Shown: positions 25,331-34,029, numbered from the stretch's first letter. The stretch is 64,000 bases of DNA from Ramlibacter ginsenosidimutans (GCF_016654015.1 NZ_JAEPWM010000005.1:62001-126000), one strand, 5' to 3'. The notes: generated by a model not told the origin, from the sequence alone. A program made the numbers and translations.

Positions 25331-27180
25331 GCGCTGGCTTGCTCGGGCTGCGGCGCGGGCTTCGCCGGCTTCGCGGGCGCTGGCCGCAGGTGTTCGACCA
25401 CCGCCTGCTGCGACGCGATGCTCAGGTCAATCACTTCGCGCGCCTGCGCCACGTAGTACGCGAGCTGTTCGTCGCTGCGCGCGGTGGAGCGCTCCAGCGC
25501 GGCTTCGATGCTCGAGAGGCTCGCCACCAGCTTGTCGTTGCTGGCCTGGAAGCCCTGCACGCCTTGCTGGAAGGATTCGGCGAGCCTGGTGAATTCGCCT
25601 GCGCTCGTTGCCACGCGTTCGGCGGCGGCATCGGCCTGCGTGCCGGCTTGCGTGAGCACGGACGACGCGGAGGCAACCAGCGCCTCGGTCGCGGCGCGCT
25701 GGCCGTCGGCCGCCTGCTGCACGGATTGCATCAGGTCCCGCAATTTGGCAAGCAGGGCGGTGCGCTCTTCCAGCGTGACGTTGTCGCGTTCGGCCATGCG
25801 GCTCATCTCGCTGCGCAGCTGGCCGATGACGCCGGCGGCGGCTTGCGGGACTTCGGAGGCGGTGTGCAGCAGGCGCGTGATGGGCGCCTCCAGCGCTGCG
25901 CCGAGGTCGGCGAGATGCTGCGCGACGGCCGATTGCAGTTCGCCGAGTCGCGCGACGGCCGCATCCCCACGCCCTTGTTCCTGCTCGCGCAGGGCTGTGA
26001 GTTCCGTGCGCCAGAGCTGCGCCACTTCGTCGAGGCGCTGCCTGTGCTGGCGATCCCACACCGCTTCGCTCTGTGCGCGGGCCTGCGCGAGCGACTGCGT
26101 CTCGCGCAGCAGCGTCGCCGCCTCGTCCTGCGTCGCCTGCCACTGCTTCTGCAACGCGGACCCGAGCGATTCGAGCGACGCCGTCCATGCGCGCAGCCGC
26201 TGCTCCTCGCTCGCGCGCTGCTGCTCGCGCTCCTGCGCGAACTGCTTCGACAGGAGCTCCACCTGTTCCTGCGCGACGCCGGCCAGCCGCTCGTGCAGCT
26301 TCTGCGATTCGCCCACGACCTGCGCCATCGCGCCTTCGACGACGGGCCGCAGCGCATCGCCCGCTGCCTTGGTCCCCTGCACGAGGCTGTGTTCCAGCGT
26401 GCTGCCCACGCGGCCCGCGAGCGTGTCGTACGCCTGCGTGACTTCGCGCTGCAACTCTCCGTGGCGCGCCAGCAGCTGTTCATCGAGCTGCTTCGTACGC
26501 TGCTCGATGCTGGCCATCAGCGCCTGCAGCGCTTCCACCACCTGCGGCAGCGCGCGCGCCTGCTGATGCACCAGCGAGAAGGGCTGCAGCACGCCGGCGA
26601 TGCGCGCATCGAGTTCGCGCACGGCGACCAGCCGCTCGCGACGTGCGATCGCCGACATCAGCCCCAGCATGGCGGAAGTGGCGACACCCGCGACCGACGT
26701 GCCGAATGACAGGCCCAGTCCCTTGATCGGCGCGGCGAGCGCGGCGCGGATCGCGTTCAGGTCCGACGAGCCTTCCAGCACGAACACGGCGCCGCGGAAC
26801 GTGAGCACCATGCCCAGGAACGTACCCAGCATGCCGAGCATCACCAGCAGGCCGACGAGATAGGGCGTGAGCGCGGGGCCGGGCAGCGGCGAGCGCGCCC
26901 CTTCGACGCGCAGGCGCACGGACTCGCGCAGCGACGGCGGCACGTGCCCGAGCCAGTCCGCGAGGCGCTCGGGCGCTTGCGTGAGATCGCGCAGCGCCGT
27001 GCGCAGCGCCTGCGTCGCGGCGCGGAACTGCTTCAGCTCGAAAGCACCGAACAGGTACACGCCCAGGATGGCGGCGGTGACGGCCAGCGGGATCGCGCTG
27101 CTGCCGATGAAGCCGGCCGCGATCCACGCGAGGGCCGCGAGGCCCACCGCGAACGCGGCGGCAAACGAATACTTGGTCAT
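25327..27180 (-). CDS. DUF802 protein: MotA/ExbB-like membrane part with a long coiled-coil tail
   Basis: A 617-residue protein. It has two N-terminal membrane helices (residues 3-48), then a pair with VGLLVMLGMLGTFLGMVLTF (about 110-130) and GLGLSFGTSVAGVATSAML (about 150-170), the G-T/F-G-T pattern of MotA, TolQ and ExbB channels. Residues 180-590 are almost purely Ala/Gln/Glu/Arg helices, predicted as a very long cytoplasmic coiled coil, like the tail of ZorA. ATG 27180 overlaps the DUF3348 stop (ATGA). The cellular role of this family is not established. Confidence 0.85.
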   Translation of the reverse strand: MTKYSFAAAFAVGLAALAWIAAGFIGSSAIPLAVTAAILGVYLFGAFELKQFRAATQALRTALRDLTQAPERLADWLGHVPPSLRESVRLRVEGARSPLPGPALTPYLVGLLVMLGMLGTFLGMVLTFRGAVFVLEGSSDLNAIRAALAAPIKGLGLSFGTSVAGVATSAMLGLMSAIARRERLVAVRELDARIAGVLQPFSLVHQQARALPQVVEALQALMASIEQRTKQLDEQLLARHGELQREVTQAYDTLAGRVGSTLEHSLVQGTKAAGDALRPVVEGAMAQVVGESQKLHERLAGVAQEQVELLSKQFAQEREQQRASEEQRLRAWTASLESLGSALQKQWQATQDEAATLLRETQSLAQARAQSEAVWDRQHRQRLDEVAQLWRTELTALREQEQGRGDAAVARLGELQSAVAQHLADLGAALEAPITRLLHTASEVPQAAAGVIGQLRSEMSRMAERDNVTLEERTALLAKLRDLMQSVQQAADGQRAATEALVASASSVLTQAGTQADAAAERVATSAGEFTRLAESFQQGVQGFQASNDKLVASLSSIEAALERSTARSDEQLAYYVAQAREVIDLSIASQQAVVEHLRPAPAKPAKPAPQPEQASA

Positions 27181-27842
27181 CGGGGGATGTTCCATTCCTT
27201 GTCGAGAGCGGCGAGCAGGCCGGCGACGGGTTCCAGTCGCAGGTCCAGTTCCGCCAGGAGCGCCTGGCGCCAGGTCTCCACGAACGCGTCGCTGCCGCCG
27301 TCGAAGCGGGGCTTGAGCAGGCCGGCGGACTTGGGCAGCAGGGTCTGCTCGCGGTGCGCCAGCAGTTGTTCGAAGGCAGCGTCGAGCGCTGCGAGTTGCC
27401 GCAGCGATGTCGATCGCTTTGCGCACGCCTGTCGCGCGTGGTCGCGCAGCGCTGCGATCATCTGCTCCATCTGCCGCTGCAGTTGCTGGTGGCGGCGTTC
27501 GTAGTCCGCATGGCGCGGCGCATCGGCGGCCATCTCCACCGGCCGCGCGATCATCTTCGCCAGCACGCCGCGCACCTGGCGGTACTCCTCGGCGAGCTCC
27601 GCGGGCGTGCTGGTCCGCGTGCGATCGCTCGCCGGGGTCGTGATGGCACGCAGCTGCTGGTGCAGCCCCTGCAGCGTGATCGCGTCGAACGCGCCGAACC
27701 ACAGGCTCAGGCGCTCGGCCACGTCCATGCCGGCGGGCGCTTCGGCCGCGGCTTCGCCGGCGCCTAGCAGGCGCACCAGGCCGGAACTGCTGTGGACACT
27801 GCGCAAAAAGCCGATCCTCTGCACGGTGACCGTGCGTTTCAC
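27177..27842 (-). CDS. DUF3348 domain-containing protein
   Basis: A soluble protein of about 221 residues, the first gene of the four-gene block. It has GLVRLLGAGEAAAEAPAGMDVAERLSLWFGAFDAITL (two segments), then helices with EEYRQVRGVLAKMI and AAFEQLLAHREQTLLPK, and a C-terminal ETWRQALLAELDLRLEPVAGL. This matches the DUF3348 pattern. The start is uncertain: GTG 27842 gives MKRTVTVQRIGFL, whereas ATG 27881 adds 13 residues. It overlaps the DUF802 gene by 4 bp. Function is unknown; location suggests a cytoplasmic partner of the stator-like complex. Confidence 0.78.
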   Translation of the reverse strand: MKRTVTVQRIGFLRSVHSSSGLVRLLGAGEAAAEAPAGMDVAERLSLWFGAFDAITLQGLHQQLRAITTPASDRTRTSTPAELAEEYRQVRGVLAKMIARPVEMAADAPRHADYERRHQQLQRQMEQMIAALRDHARQACAKRSTSLRQLAALDAAFEQLLAHREQTLLPKSAGLLKPRFDGGSDAFVETWRQALLAELDLRLEPVAGLLAALDKEWNIPR

Positions 27843-27881
27843 TTCGTTGCTGGGTGGAGGGTGGCGCGCGCCGGGATGCAC

Positions 27882-28301
27882 CCGGCGGGCGGCGGGGCGG
27901 CCAGGCCGGTCCGGAAATCCGCGGCGGCCGCTGCGCGCCCCGTATTAGAAACGATCCGGGGGCCGGTTCCCCCCTTGCGTCGGGTGGCCCATGCGTGCTT
28001 TTTTCCGTCAGAGCCGGGGTTTCGTTGCTCAACGAAGTGGCAACCCGCGGCAACCCGCGCCAATGCTCGCTTGAAGGCAGCTTCCCCGACCTTATCCACA
28101 GGCCTGTCCCCGTTCTCTGTGGAATGACGGCCCCCGAGCTGTGCTAAGCGGCTTGCGGCCTCAAGCTGCCTTGGTTTCCACCTCGCGCGAGATGAAGGAG
28201 CCGGTGCGGGGGGCGGTGCTGGCGCCGCTGCGGCTGCGGCGCGGCATCCGCGCGCCGCGCGCGGGTGTCGTGCGCGCAGGCCCGACGATAATCGGCGACC
28301 C
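27882..28301. other. Divergent intergenic region with one perfect DnaA box
   Basis: This stretch of about 420 bp separates the DUF3348 block from the MerR gene. It contains a perfect DnaA consensus box, TTATCCACA (28092-28100), a short direct repeat GCAACCCGCG near 28040-28060, and homopolymer runs near 28000. No second DnaA box or AT-rich unwinding element was found, so it is not a convincing origin. A 28-codon minus-strand frame ends at 28161 but has no family resemblance. Confidence 0.45.
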
Positions 28302-29303
28302 ATGCACCTGAAGGTCGGCGAACTCGCGCGACGCACCGGCCTCACGGTGCGCACGCTGCATCATTACGACGAGATCGGGCTGCTCAAGCCCTCGGGCCGC
28401 AGCGAGTCCGGCTACCGCATGTACGACGCGCAGGACGTCGCGCGGCTGCATGCGATCCAGGCACTGCGCTACCTGCGGCTGCCGCTGGCTGACATCGGGC
28501 CGCTGCTGGATGGCCGGCACGCGAAGCCCGAAGCGATCATCGACGAGCAGATGCGGGCGCTGCAGCGGCAGATCCGCGAAGCCACCGAGCTGCACGACCG
28601 GCTGGCGCTGCTGCGCGAGGGCATCCTGTCCGGCAAGGACCCGGACATCGCCGACTGGGTGGAGAGCCTGTCGCGGATGGCGACCTTGGGCAAGTACTTC
28701 AGCGCTGTCGAACTCAAGTCCATCTTCACCCGCTACGCCGAGGTCCAGCGCGAATGGCTGGCCCTGCAGCCCGAGGTGCGGGCGCACATGGATGCCGGTG
28801 GTGCGATCGATTCGCCGCAGGGCCAGGCGCTCACGCGGCGCTGGATGCAGCTGATGATGCGCTGGATGCGCGGCGACTTCGCGCTGATGGAACGCTGGGG
28901 CGCGATGTACCGCGAGGAACCCTCGGCGCACGGCATGCGCGGCGCGCCGCCGGCGGACATGATCGCGTACATGGAGCGCGCGATCGCCTGGCGCTACCAG
29001 CTGCTTTGCAGGCACTTCGAGGAGGCCGAGATCAAGGCCATGGGCTACGTGCCGGACGCGGAGTTCGCCGCCATCGACGCGGCCGGGCAGAAGCTGCTGG
29101 CCGCCGGCGCGAGCCCGCGCAGCCGCCCGGCCCGGGCCCTGCTCGCACGCTGGGACGCCTTGGCCGAGCGCACCGCCGGCGGCAACCCCGTGACCCGCCG
29201 CAAGCTGCAGACCATGCACCAGGCCGATCCGCTGCTGCTGGCCGGGCATCCGCTCGGGCCGGCGGTGCGACGCTTCCTCGAGGCGGCCGGCGAAACCGCT
29301 TGA
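28302..29303 (+). CDS. MerR-family regulator with TipAS-like effector domain
   Basis: A 333-residue regulator. The N-terminal 70 residues are a MerR winged helix (LKVGELARRTGLTVRTLHHYDEIGLL...GYRMY). A dimerisation helix follows (about 75-120), then a large C-terminal helical domain rich in Trp and Met (WMQLMMRWMRGDFALMERW), typical of TipAS/antibiotic-recognition domains that bind bulky hydrophobic drugs. Its stop codon lies inside the -35 box of a candidate MerR-type promoter that drives the following MFS pump gene. A drug-responsive efflux role is inferred. Confidence 0.9.
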   Translation: MHLKVGELARRTGLTVRTLHHYDEIGLLKPSGRSESGYRMYDAQDVARLHAIQALRYLRLPLADIGPLLDGRHAKPEAIIDEQMRALQRQIREATELHDRLALLREGILSGKDPDIADWVESLSRMATLGKYFSAVELKSIFTRYAEVQREWLALQPEVRAHMDAGGAIDSPQGQALTRRWMQLMMRWMRGDFALMERWGAMYREEPSAHGMRGAPPADMIAYMERAIAWRYQLLCRHFEEAEIKAMGYVPDAEFAAIDAAGQKLLAAGASPRSRPARALLARWDALAERTAGGNPVTRRKLQTMHQADPLLLAGHPLGPAVRRFLEAAGETA

Positions 29304-29330
29304 CCCTCACGTAGCGTGAGGCCCGACAGT
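29300..29330 (+). promoter_or_regulatory. Putative MerR-type promoter with 19-bp spacer and dyad operator
   Basis: TTGACC (29300-29305) and GACAGT (29325-29330) are separated by exactly 19 bp. The spacer region contains a 7-3-7 perfect dyad, CCTCACG-TAG-CGTGAGG (29305-29321). An overlong spacer with a central dyad is the hallmark of promoters twisted open by MerR-family activators. The -10 box is weak (3 of 6). The MFS start codon at 29356 follows with a good ribosome site, AGGAAGG. Confidence 0.65.
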
Positions 29331-29355
29331 GGATCCCGTCCCAGGAAGGATCCAC

Positions 29356-30633
29356 ATGGAAACAAAGACGAACCCGCGCGCCGAACTGCTGCGCGACCCC
29401 AACTTTCGTTGGCTGATGGCCGGCAGCGCCGTGTCGCTGCTGGGCGACCAGTTCACCCTGATCGCGCTGCCCTGGCTGGTGCTGCGCATCACCGGCGACA
29501 CCGCGGCGCTCGGCCTGGTGCTGGCGCTGATCGGCGTGCCGCGCGCGCTCTTCATCCTCATCGGTGGCGCGGTGGTCGACCGCTTCTCGCCGTATCGCGT
29601 GCTGATGCTGACCAAGCACGTCAACGCGGTGCTGCTGGGCGTGCTCGCCGTGGGCGTGTACCTGGGCGCGCTGCCCCTGCCGGCGCTCTATGGGCTGGCG
29701 CTCGCGCTGGGCCTGGCCAGCGCCTTCAGCATCCCCTCCGGCACGTCGATGCTGCCGCACGCGCTCAAGCCGCAGTTCCTGGGCGCCGCCAACGGCGTGA
29801 TGATGGGCCTGCGCCAACTGAGCTTCTTCATCGGGCCGATGGCCGCCGGCCTCCTGATCGCGCTGTTCGGCGATGGCAGCGGAACGGTGCGCCAGCCGAC
29901 CGGCATCGCACTGGCCTTCGCGGTCGATGCATTCAGTTTCGCGCTGTCGGCCTGGACGCTCGCGCGCGTCCGGCTGCATTCGGCGCCCGCGACTGCGAAG
30001 GCCAACGCCACGCTCCGGTCCTCGATCGCCGAAGGCCTGCGCAACGTCGGCCGCGACCGGGAGCTGAAGGCCTGCTATTTCTATTGGACGGCGGTAGCGC
30101 TGCTGGTACTGGGCCCGCTGCAGATCGCGATGCCGGTGCTGGCGCAAAGCCTGCCGCAGCTGGGCGCCTCGGCGCTGGGCCTGATGGCCGGTGCGCATGG
30201 TGGCGGCACGCTGCTCGGGATGCTGCTTTCCGGCACGCGGCGGCTGCGCATCGGCACGCTGGGCACCAGCCTGCTGCTGGCCGACGCGGTGATCGGGCTG
30301 CTGTTCGTGCCCATGGGGCACATCACGGCGACGGCGCAGGGCGCGGCGCTGATGCTGGCCATCGGCGTGCTGGGCGGCTTCATGCAGGTGGCGGTGTTCA
30401 CCTGGATCCAGCGTCGCGTCGCGCCGGCGATGCTGGGGCGGGCCATGAGCCTGTTCATGTTCATCTTCATGGGCCTGGTGCCGCTGGCCTCGGCCATCAC
30501 CGGATGGGTGCTGCACTACGTGCCGCTGGCCACGCTGTTCGGCGCCTGCGGGCTGCTGCTGGTCGCGGTGGCGGCGATCGCTTGGGTGGCGTCGCCGGTG
30601 CGGCGGATCGACGACACGCTGCAGCCGGCGTGA
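29356..30633 (+). CDS. MFS transporter, probable drug efflux pump
   Basis: A 425-residue membrane protein with about 12 hydrophobic segments. The N-terminus NFRWLMAGSAVSLLGDQFTLIALPWLVLRITGD is typical of the EntS/MefA-like MFS_3 group, followed by ALIGVPRALFILIGGAVVDRFSPYRVL, the motif-A-type loop. The second half has HGGGTLLGMLLSG and LGRAMSLFMFIFMGLVPLASAITG. ATG 29356 follows AGGAAGGATCCAC. It lies 52 bp after the MerR gene and behind its putative promoter, so it is likely an inducible exporter of the hydrophobic compound sensed by that regulator. Confidence 0.88.
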   Translation: METKTNPRAELLRDPNFRWLMAGSAVSLLGDQFTLIALPWLVLRITGDTAALGLVLALIGVPRALFILIGGAVVDRFSPYRVLMLTKHVNAVLLGVLAVGVYLGALPLPALYGLALALGLASAFSIPSGTSMLPHALKPQFLGAANGVMMGLRQLSFFIGPMAAGLLIALFGDGSGTVRQPTGIALAFAVDAFSFALSAWTLARVRLHSAPATAKANATLRSSIAEGLRNVGRDRELKACYFYWTAVALLVLGPLQIAMPVLAQSLPQLGASALGLMAGAHGGGTLLGMLLSGTRRLRIGTLGTSLLLADAVIGLLFVPMGHITATAQGAALMLAIGVLGGFMQVAVFTWIQRRVAPAMLGRAMSLFMFIFMGLVPLASAITGWVLHYVPLATLFGACGLLLVAVAAIAWVASPVRRIDDTLQPA

Positions 30634-30780
30634 GCCGGCCGCGGCCACCGCCCAAGCAGGAGAGGTGCAACCCAAACGAAGGCAACTACGCCTCGCGCCG
30701 GTGTGGTGTCTGCTTGGGTCGGAACCGGCCGTCACCACTGTGCGGCGAGCGGCCGGGGGCGATCCTGTTCGCGTGCAACG

Positions 30781-30942
30781 TCACAGCTTCCGTCGGCCCG
30801 TGATGAACGCGATGACGGCGAGGATGATGAAGACGAAGAAGAGGATCTTCGCGATTCCAACGGCGCCGGCGGCGATGCCGCCGAACCCGAACACGGCGGC
30901 GACGAGGGCGATCAGCAGAAAGATCACGGCGTAGTGCAGCAT
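30781..30942 (-). CDS. DUF1328 (YtjA-type) small membrane protein
   Basis: A 53-residue protein, [21 protein letters not shown] followed by [19 protein letters not shown], with two membrane helices and a short basic tail. The family is common in proteobacteria and often general-stress induced; its role is unknown. An AAAGGAG ribosome site lies just before ATG 30942, and a 15-bp palindrome is centred 30 bp upstream. It is monocistronic. Confidence 0.92.
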   Translation of the reverse strand: MLHYAVIFLLIALVAAVFGFGGIAAGAVGIAKILFFVFIILAVIAFITGRRKL

Positions 30943-30964
30943 TTCTTGACTCCTTTGGATTGGC

Positions 30965-30979
30965 GCACCCGGCGGGTGC
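30965..30979. promoter_or_regulatory. Perfect 7-1-7 palindrome in the DUF1328 leader
   Basis: GCACCCG-G-CGGGTGC lies 23 bp upstream of the DUF1328 start codon. A repressor site or leader hairpin is possible; no consensus was recognised. Confidence 0.4.
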
Positions 30980-31215
30980 TCGGTCTGAGCCAGATTAGGG
31001 GTAGATCGGCTGCACGGGGGTCGACCGCATGCGTGAGCGCTCGTGCGAATGCTGGTGACCGGCATGTAAGACGCGGCCGCGAGCAGCGAGGGATGTCACA
31101 TGGCCATCGGTGTGCTGGACGCGAACCTGCCGCTGCGGGTGGCAAGGCGCTGACGGCGGCTGTGGGCCATGAGCAGCCATTCCAGACAGCCCCTCGCCGC
31201 GCTGTCTGCCTGCGT

Positions 31216-32103
31216 TCACACCTTCTTCGCCGACTCCGCATGCAGCCATGCGAGGAACGCTTCTACCGGCTTGCGCTTTGCGTGCCGGGCGGGGTACACA
31301 GCGAAATGGGCCTTCACCTTGATGGCCTTTTCCATCCCGAACACAGGCCGCAGCTTTCCTTCCGCAAGGTGTCCGCCCGCGATGGTGGCGCTTTCCAGCG
31401 CGACCCCCAATCCCTGCGTTGCCGCGTCCAGCGCCATCTGCGCGCGATCGAAGCGCACTGCGAACCGGTCCGGGCTGCGCTTGGGGCTGTGCGCCGCGAA
31501 CCAGTCCGGCCACTGGACGATGCTCACGTTGCTCTGGATCAGCGGCAGCTCGAGCAACTGCTCCACGCGCTTGATGCGGTGCTCGCGGATGAACGCCGGA
31601 CTCGCGAGCGGCACGATGTGCTCCACGAACAGCGGTTCGACCACGAGGTCCGGCCACTGCGGGATGCCGTACCGGATGTCGATGTCGGCCTGCCCGAGTG
31701 CGAAGTCGCTCGGCGTGTGCGCCGCGGAGAGGTTCAGCGAGATGTCGGGATGTGCATCCGCGAATCCGCGCAGGCGCGGCATGAGCCACAGGCTCGCGAT
31801 GCTGGGCGCCGAGTGCACGTAGAGGCTGTTGCTCACTCCCTGCCTCAAGTCGTCGGTCGCAGCGGCAATCGCCGATAGCGCACCTGCGATGCGGGTGAGG
31901 TAGTTCTCGCCCGCGGTGCTGAGGCGAACGCCCTGGGCGTTGCGCTCGAAGAGGCGCACGCCCAAGTGCGATTCGAGGCGTGCCACCTGGTGGCTGATGG
32001 CCGAAGCCGTGAGGTGCAGCTCCGCGGCGGCGAGAGCGAAGCTGCGGCGGCGCGCGACGGCTTCGAACGCGAGGAGGTTGGCAACGGGAGGCAGTCCGGC
32101 CAT
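31216..32103 (-). CDS. LysR-family transcriptional regulator
   Basis: A 295-residue LysR regulator of the GcvA-like group. The N-terminal helix-turn-helix reads FEAVARRRSFALAAAELHLTASAISHQVARLE, followed by LGVRLFERNAQGVRLS and a two-lobed effector domain (SIASLWLMPRLRGFADAHPDI, QADIDIRYG). ATG 32103 is preferred; GTG 32118 would add five residues. It is divergent from the SDR/TRAP/transketolase operon with a good T-N11-A dyad between them, so it probably controls that operon. Confidence 0.92.
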   Translation of the reverse strand: MAGLPPVANLLAFEAVARRRSFALAAAELHLTASAISHQVARLESHLGVRLFERNAQGVRLSTAGENYLTRIAGALSAIAAATDDLRQGVSNSLYVHSAPSIASLWLMPRLRGFADAHPDISLNLSAAHTPSDFALGQADIDIRYGIPQWPDLVVEPLFVEHIVPLASPAFIREHRIKRVEQLLELPLIQSNVSIVQWPDWFAAHSPKRSPDRFAVRFDRAQMALDAATQGLGVALESATIAGGHLAEGKLRPVFGMEKAIKVKAHFAVYPARHAKRKPVEAFLAWLHAESAKKV

Positions 32104-32123
32104 CGGGTGAACCCTCACGATTC

Positions 32124-32138
32124 ATGACGAACCGTCAT
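32124..32138. promoter_or_regulatory. LysR-type operator (T-N11-A dyad)
   Basis: ATGACG-AAC-CGTCAT is a perfect 6-3-6 inverted repeat containing the T-N11-A core of LysR recognition sites. It lies 21 bp upstream of the LysR start codon and about 80 bp before the SDR start, the usual position for autoregulation plus divergent activation. Confidence 0.7.
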
Positions 32139-32217
32139 CCTACCCTGACCAACGATCGCTTGTCTTCATGCTGCCCCGCGCCGACCATTCGCGGCACGGA
32201 TCAACAGGAGACCCGCG

Positions 32218-32967
32218 ATGCTTCTCAAGGACAAGGTGGCGATCATCACCGGCGGCGCCGGCGCCAACGGACTCGGCTTTGCCACGGCACGCCTCATGGC
32301 GCAATACGGCGCACGCGTCGCCATCCTCGACCTCGCCCGCGCCGAGCCGCAGACCGCCGCCTCGCGGCTCGGCGAAGGGCATATCGGCGTCGTCGCAGAC
32401 GTCACCGACAAGGCGGCGTGCGAAGCGGCAGTAGCGCAGGTGTTGCAAGCGTTCGGGCGCGTCGACGTGCTGGTGAACAACGCCGGCATCACGCAGCCGG
32501 TGAAGACGCTCGACATCACAGGCGCCGACTACGACCGCATCCTCGACGTGAGCTTGCGCGGAACGCTGTACATGTCGCAGGCCGTGCTGCCCGCCATGCG
32601 CGTCGCAAGGAGCGGCTCCATTGTCTGCATCTCTTCCGTGTCCGCGCAGCGCGGCGGTGGCATCTTCGGCGGCCCGCACTACTCCGCCGCCAAGGCCGGC
32701 GTGCTGGGCCTTGCGAAGGCCATGGCCCGCGAGTTCGGCATCGACGGCATCCGCATCAACAGCGTCACGCCGGGCCTGATCGAAACCGACATCACGCAAG
32801 GCAAGCTCACCGACGAGAAGAAGGTCGAGATCGCCGAAGGCATTCCGCTCGCGCGCCTGGGCCGCGCGAGCGACATCGCCGGCGCGTGCGTGTTCCTGGC
32901 AAGCGACCTGTCCGCGTACTGCACGGGCATCACGCTCGACGTCAACGGCGGCATGCTGATCCACTGA
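32218..32967 (+). CDS. SDR family oxidoreductase (FabG-like), first gene of a TRAP/transketolase operon
   Basis: A 249-residue short-chain dehydrogenase. The cofactor loop is TGGAGANGLGFATA, with two more residues than the usual TGxxxGxG. It also has NNAGITQPVKT, catalytic Ser in CISSVSAQRGG and YSAAK. The C-terminus GITLDVNGGMLIH is typical. It would oxidise a polyol or hydroxyacid to a keto compound, or the reverse. It precedes the TRAP receptor by 39 bp and is downstream of the LysR dyad. A GGAGA ribosome site precedes ATG 32218. Confidence 0.88.
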   Translation: MLLKDKVAIITGGAGANGLGFATARLMAQYGARVAILDLARAEPQTAASRLGEGHIGVVADVTDKAACEAAVAQVLQAFGRVDVLVNNAGITQPVKTLDITGADYDRILDVSLRGTLYMSQAVLPAMRVARSGSIVCISSVSAQRGGGIFGGPHYSAAKAGVLGLAKAMAREFGIDGIRINSVTPGLIETDITQGKLTDEKKVEIAEGIPLARLGRASDIAGACVFLASDLSAYCTGITLDVNGGMLIH

Positions 32968-33006
32968 AGCCGCTTTCCGTATCCACCCCTCACCGAGGAG
33001 ACAAAC

Positions 33007-34029
33007 ATGACTGCAAGCAAGAGCGGCTTCACGCGTCGCCAGATCCTGGGCGCCGCATCGGCGCTGCCCCTGTTCTCGATTGCGACGCGCCGCGCGCACG
33101 CCGCGGAGTTCACCTACAAGTTCGCCACGGGGCAAGACCCCACGCACCCGGTGAACAAGCGGGCGCAGGAGGCGATCGACCGCATCCGCAACGCCACCGC
33201 CGGCCGCCTGGATATCAAGCTGTTCCCCGCGAACCAGCTCGGCTCCGATACGGACCTGCTCTCGCAAGTTCGCTCCGGCGGCGTGGAGTTCTTCAACCAG
33301 GCGAGCGTGGTGCTGTCGACGCTCGTGCCGTCCGCGGGCATCGTCAACACCGGCTTCGCCTTCCACGACTACAACGAAGTGTGGAAGGCCATGGACGGCC
33401 CGCTGGGCGCGTACGTGCGCGCGCAGATCGAGAAGGCGGGCCTGCTGACCATGTCCAAGGCGTGGGACAACGGCTTCCGCCACGTCACCACGTCGACCAG
33501 GCCGGTGCACGTGCCCGAGGATCTCAAGGGCATGAAGCTTCGCGTGCCCGCGGCGCCCATGCTGTCCTCGCTGTTCACCGCGCTGGGTGCGAGTCCCACG
33601 CCAATCAACTTCAACGAGGTGTATTCGGCGCTGCAGACCAAGCTCGTCGAAGGCCAGGAAAACCCCCTCGCGATCATCAGCACGGCGCGCCTGTATGAAG
33701 TGCAGAAGTACTGCAGCCTCACGAACCATGTGTGGGACGCCTACTGGATCCTGGGCAATCGGCGCGCGATCGAGCGCCTGCCCAAGGACATCCAGGAGAT
33801 CGTCCGGCGCGAACTGGACAAGGCCGCCAGCGACGAACGCGCCGACATCGCGGCGCTCAACACGTCGCTGCGCTCCGACCTCGTGGCCAAGGGCGTGCAG
33901 GTGATCGAGCCGGACCGCAAGGCCTTCAAGGCAGCCCTCGCCAAGGGCAGCTTCTACAAGGACCTGCGCGCCAAGTTCGGCGACGACGCATGGAAGCTGC
34001 TGCAGGCCAGCGCCGGGGAACTGGGGTGA
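33007..34029 (+). CDS. dctP: TRAP transporter solute-binding protein with Tat-like signal
   Basis: A 340-residue DctP-family receptor. The N-terminus KSGFTRRQILGAASALPLFS carries a twin-arginine motif and cleavage after AHA, so export may use the Tat pathway, unlike the Sec-type receptor at 4681. The core EDLKGMKLRVPAAPMLSSLFTALGASPTPINF has the family Arg that binds carboxylates, and EVYSALQTKLVEGQENP follows. Its stop overlaps the DctQM start. The ligand is likely a hydroxy- or keto-acid handled by the adjacent SDR and transketolase. Confidence 0.92.
   Translation: MTASKSGFTRRQILGAASALPLFSIATRRAHAAEFTYKFATGQDPTHPVNKRAQEAIDRIRNATAGRLDIKLFPANQLGSDTDLLSQVRSGGVEFFNQASVVLSTLVPSAGIVNTGFAFHDYNEVWKAMDGPLGAYVRAQIEKAGLLTMSKAWDNGFRHVTTSTRPVHVPEDLKGMKLRVPAAPMLSSLFTALGASPTPINFNEVYSALQTKLVEGQENPLAIISTARLYEVQKYCSLTNHVWDAYWILGNRRAIERLPKDIQEIVRRELDKAASDERADIAALNTSLRSDLVAKGVQVIEPDRKAFKAALAKGSFYKDLRAKFGDDAWKLLQASAGELG

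Noticed and set aside
28161..28247. 28-codon minus-strand frame (MPRRSRSGASTAPRTGSFIS...) before the MerR gene
   Set aside because: It is too short, GC-biased and unlike any family known to me; it may be chance.
27882..28301. Replication origin around the DnaA box
   Set aside because: Only one perfect box, no AT-rich unwinding region, and none of the usual origin-linked genes are present.
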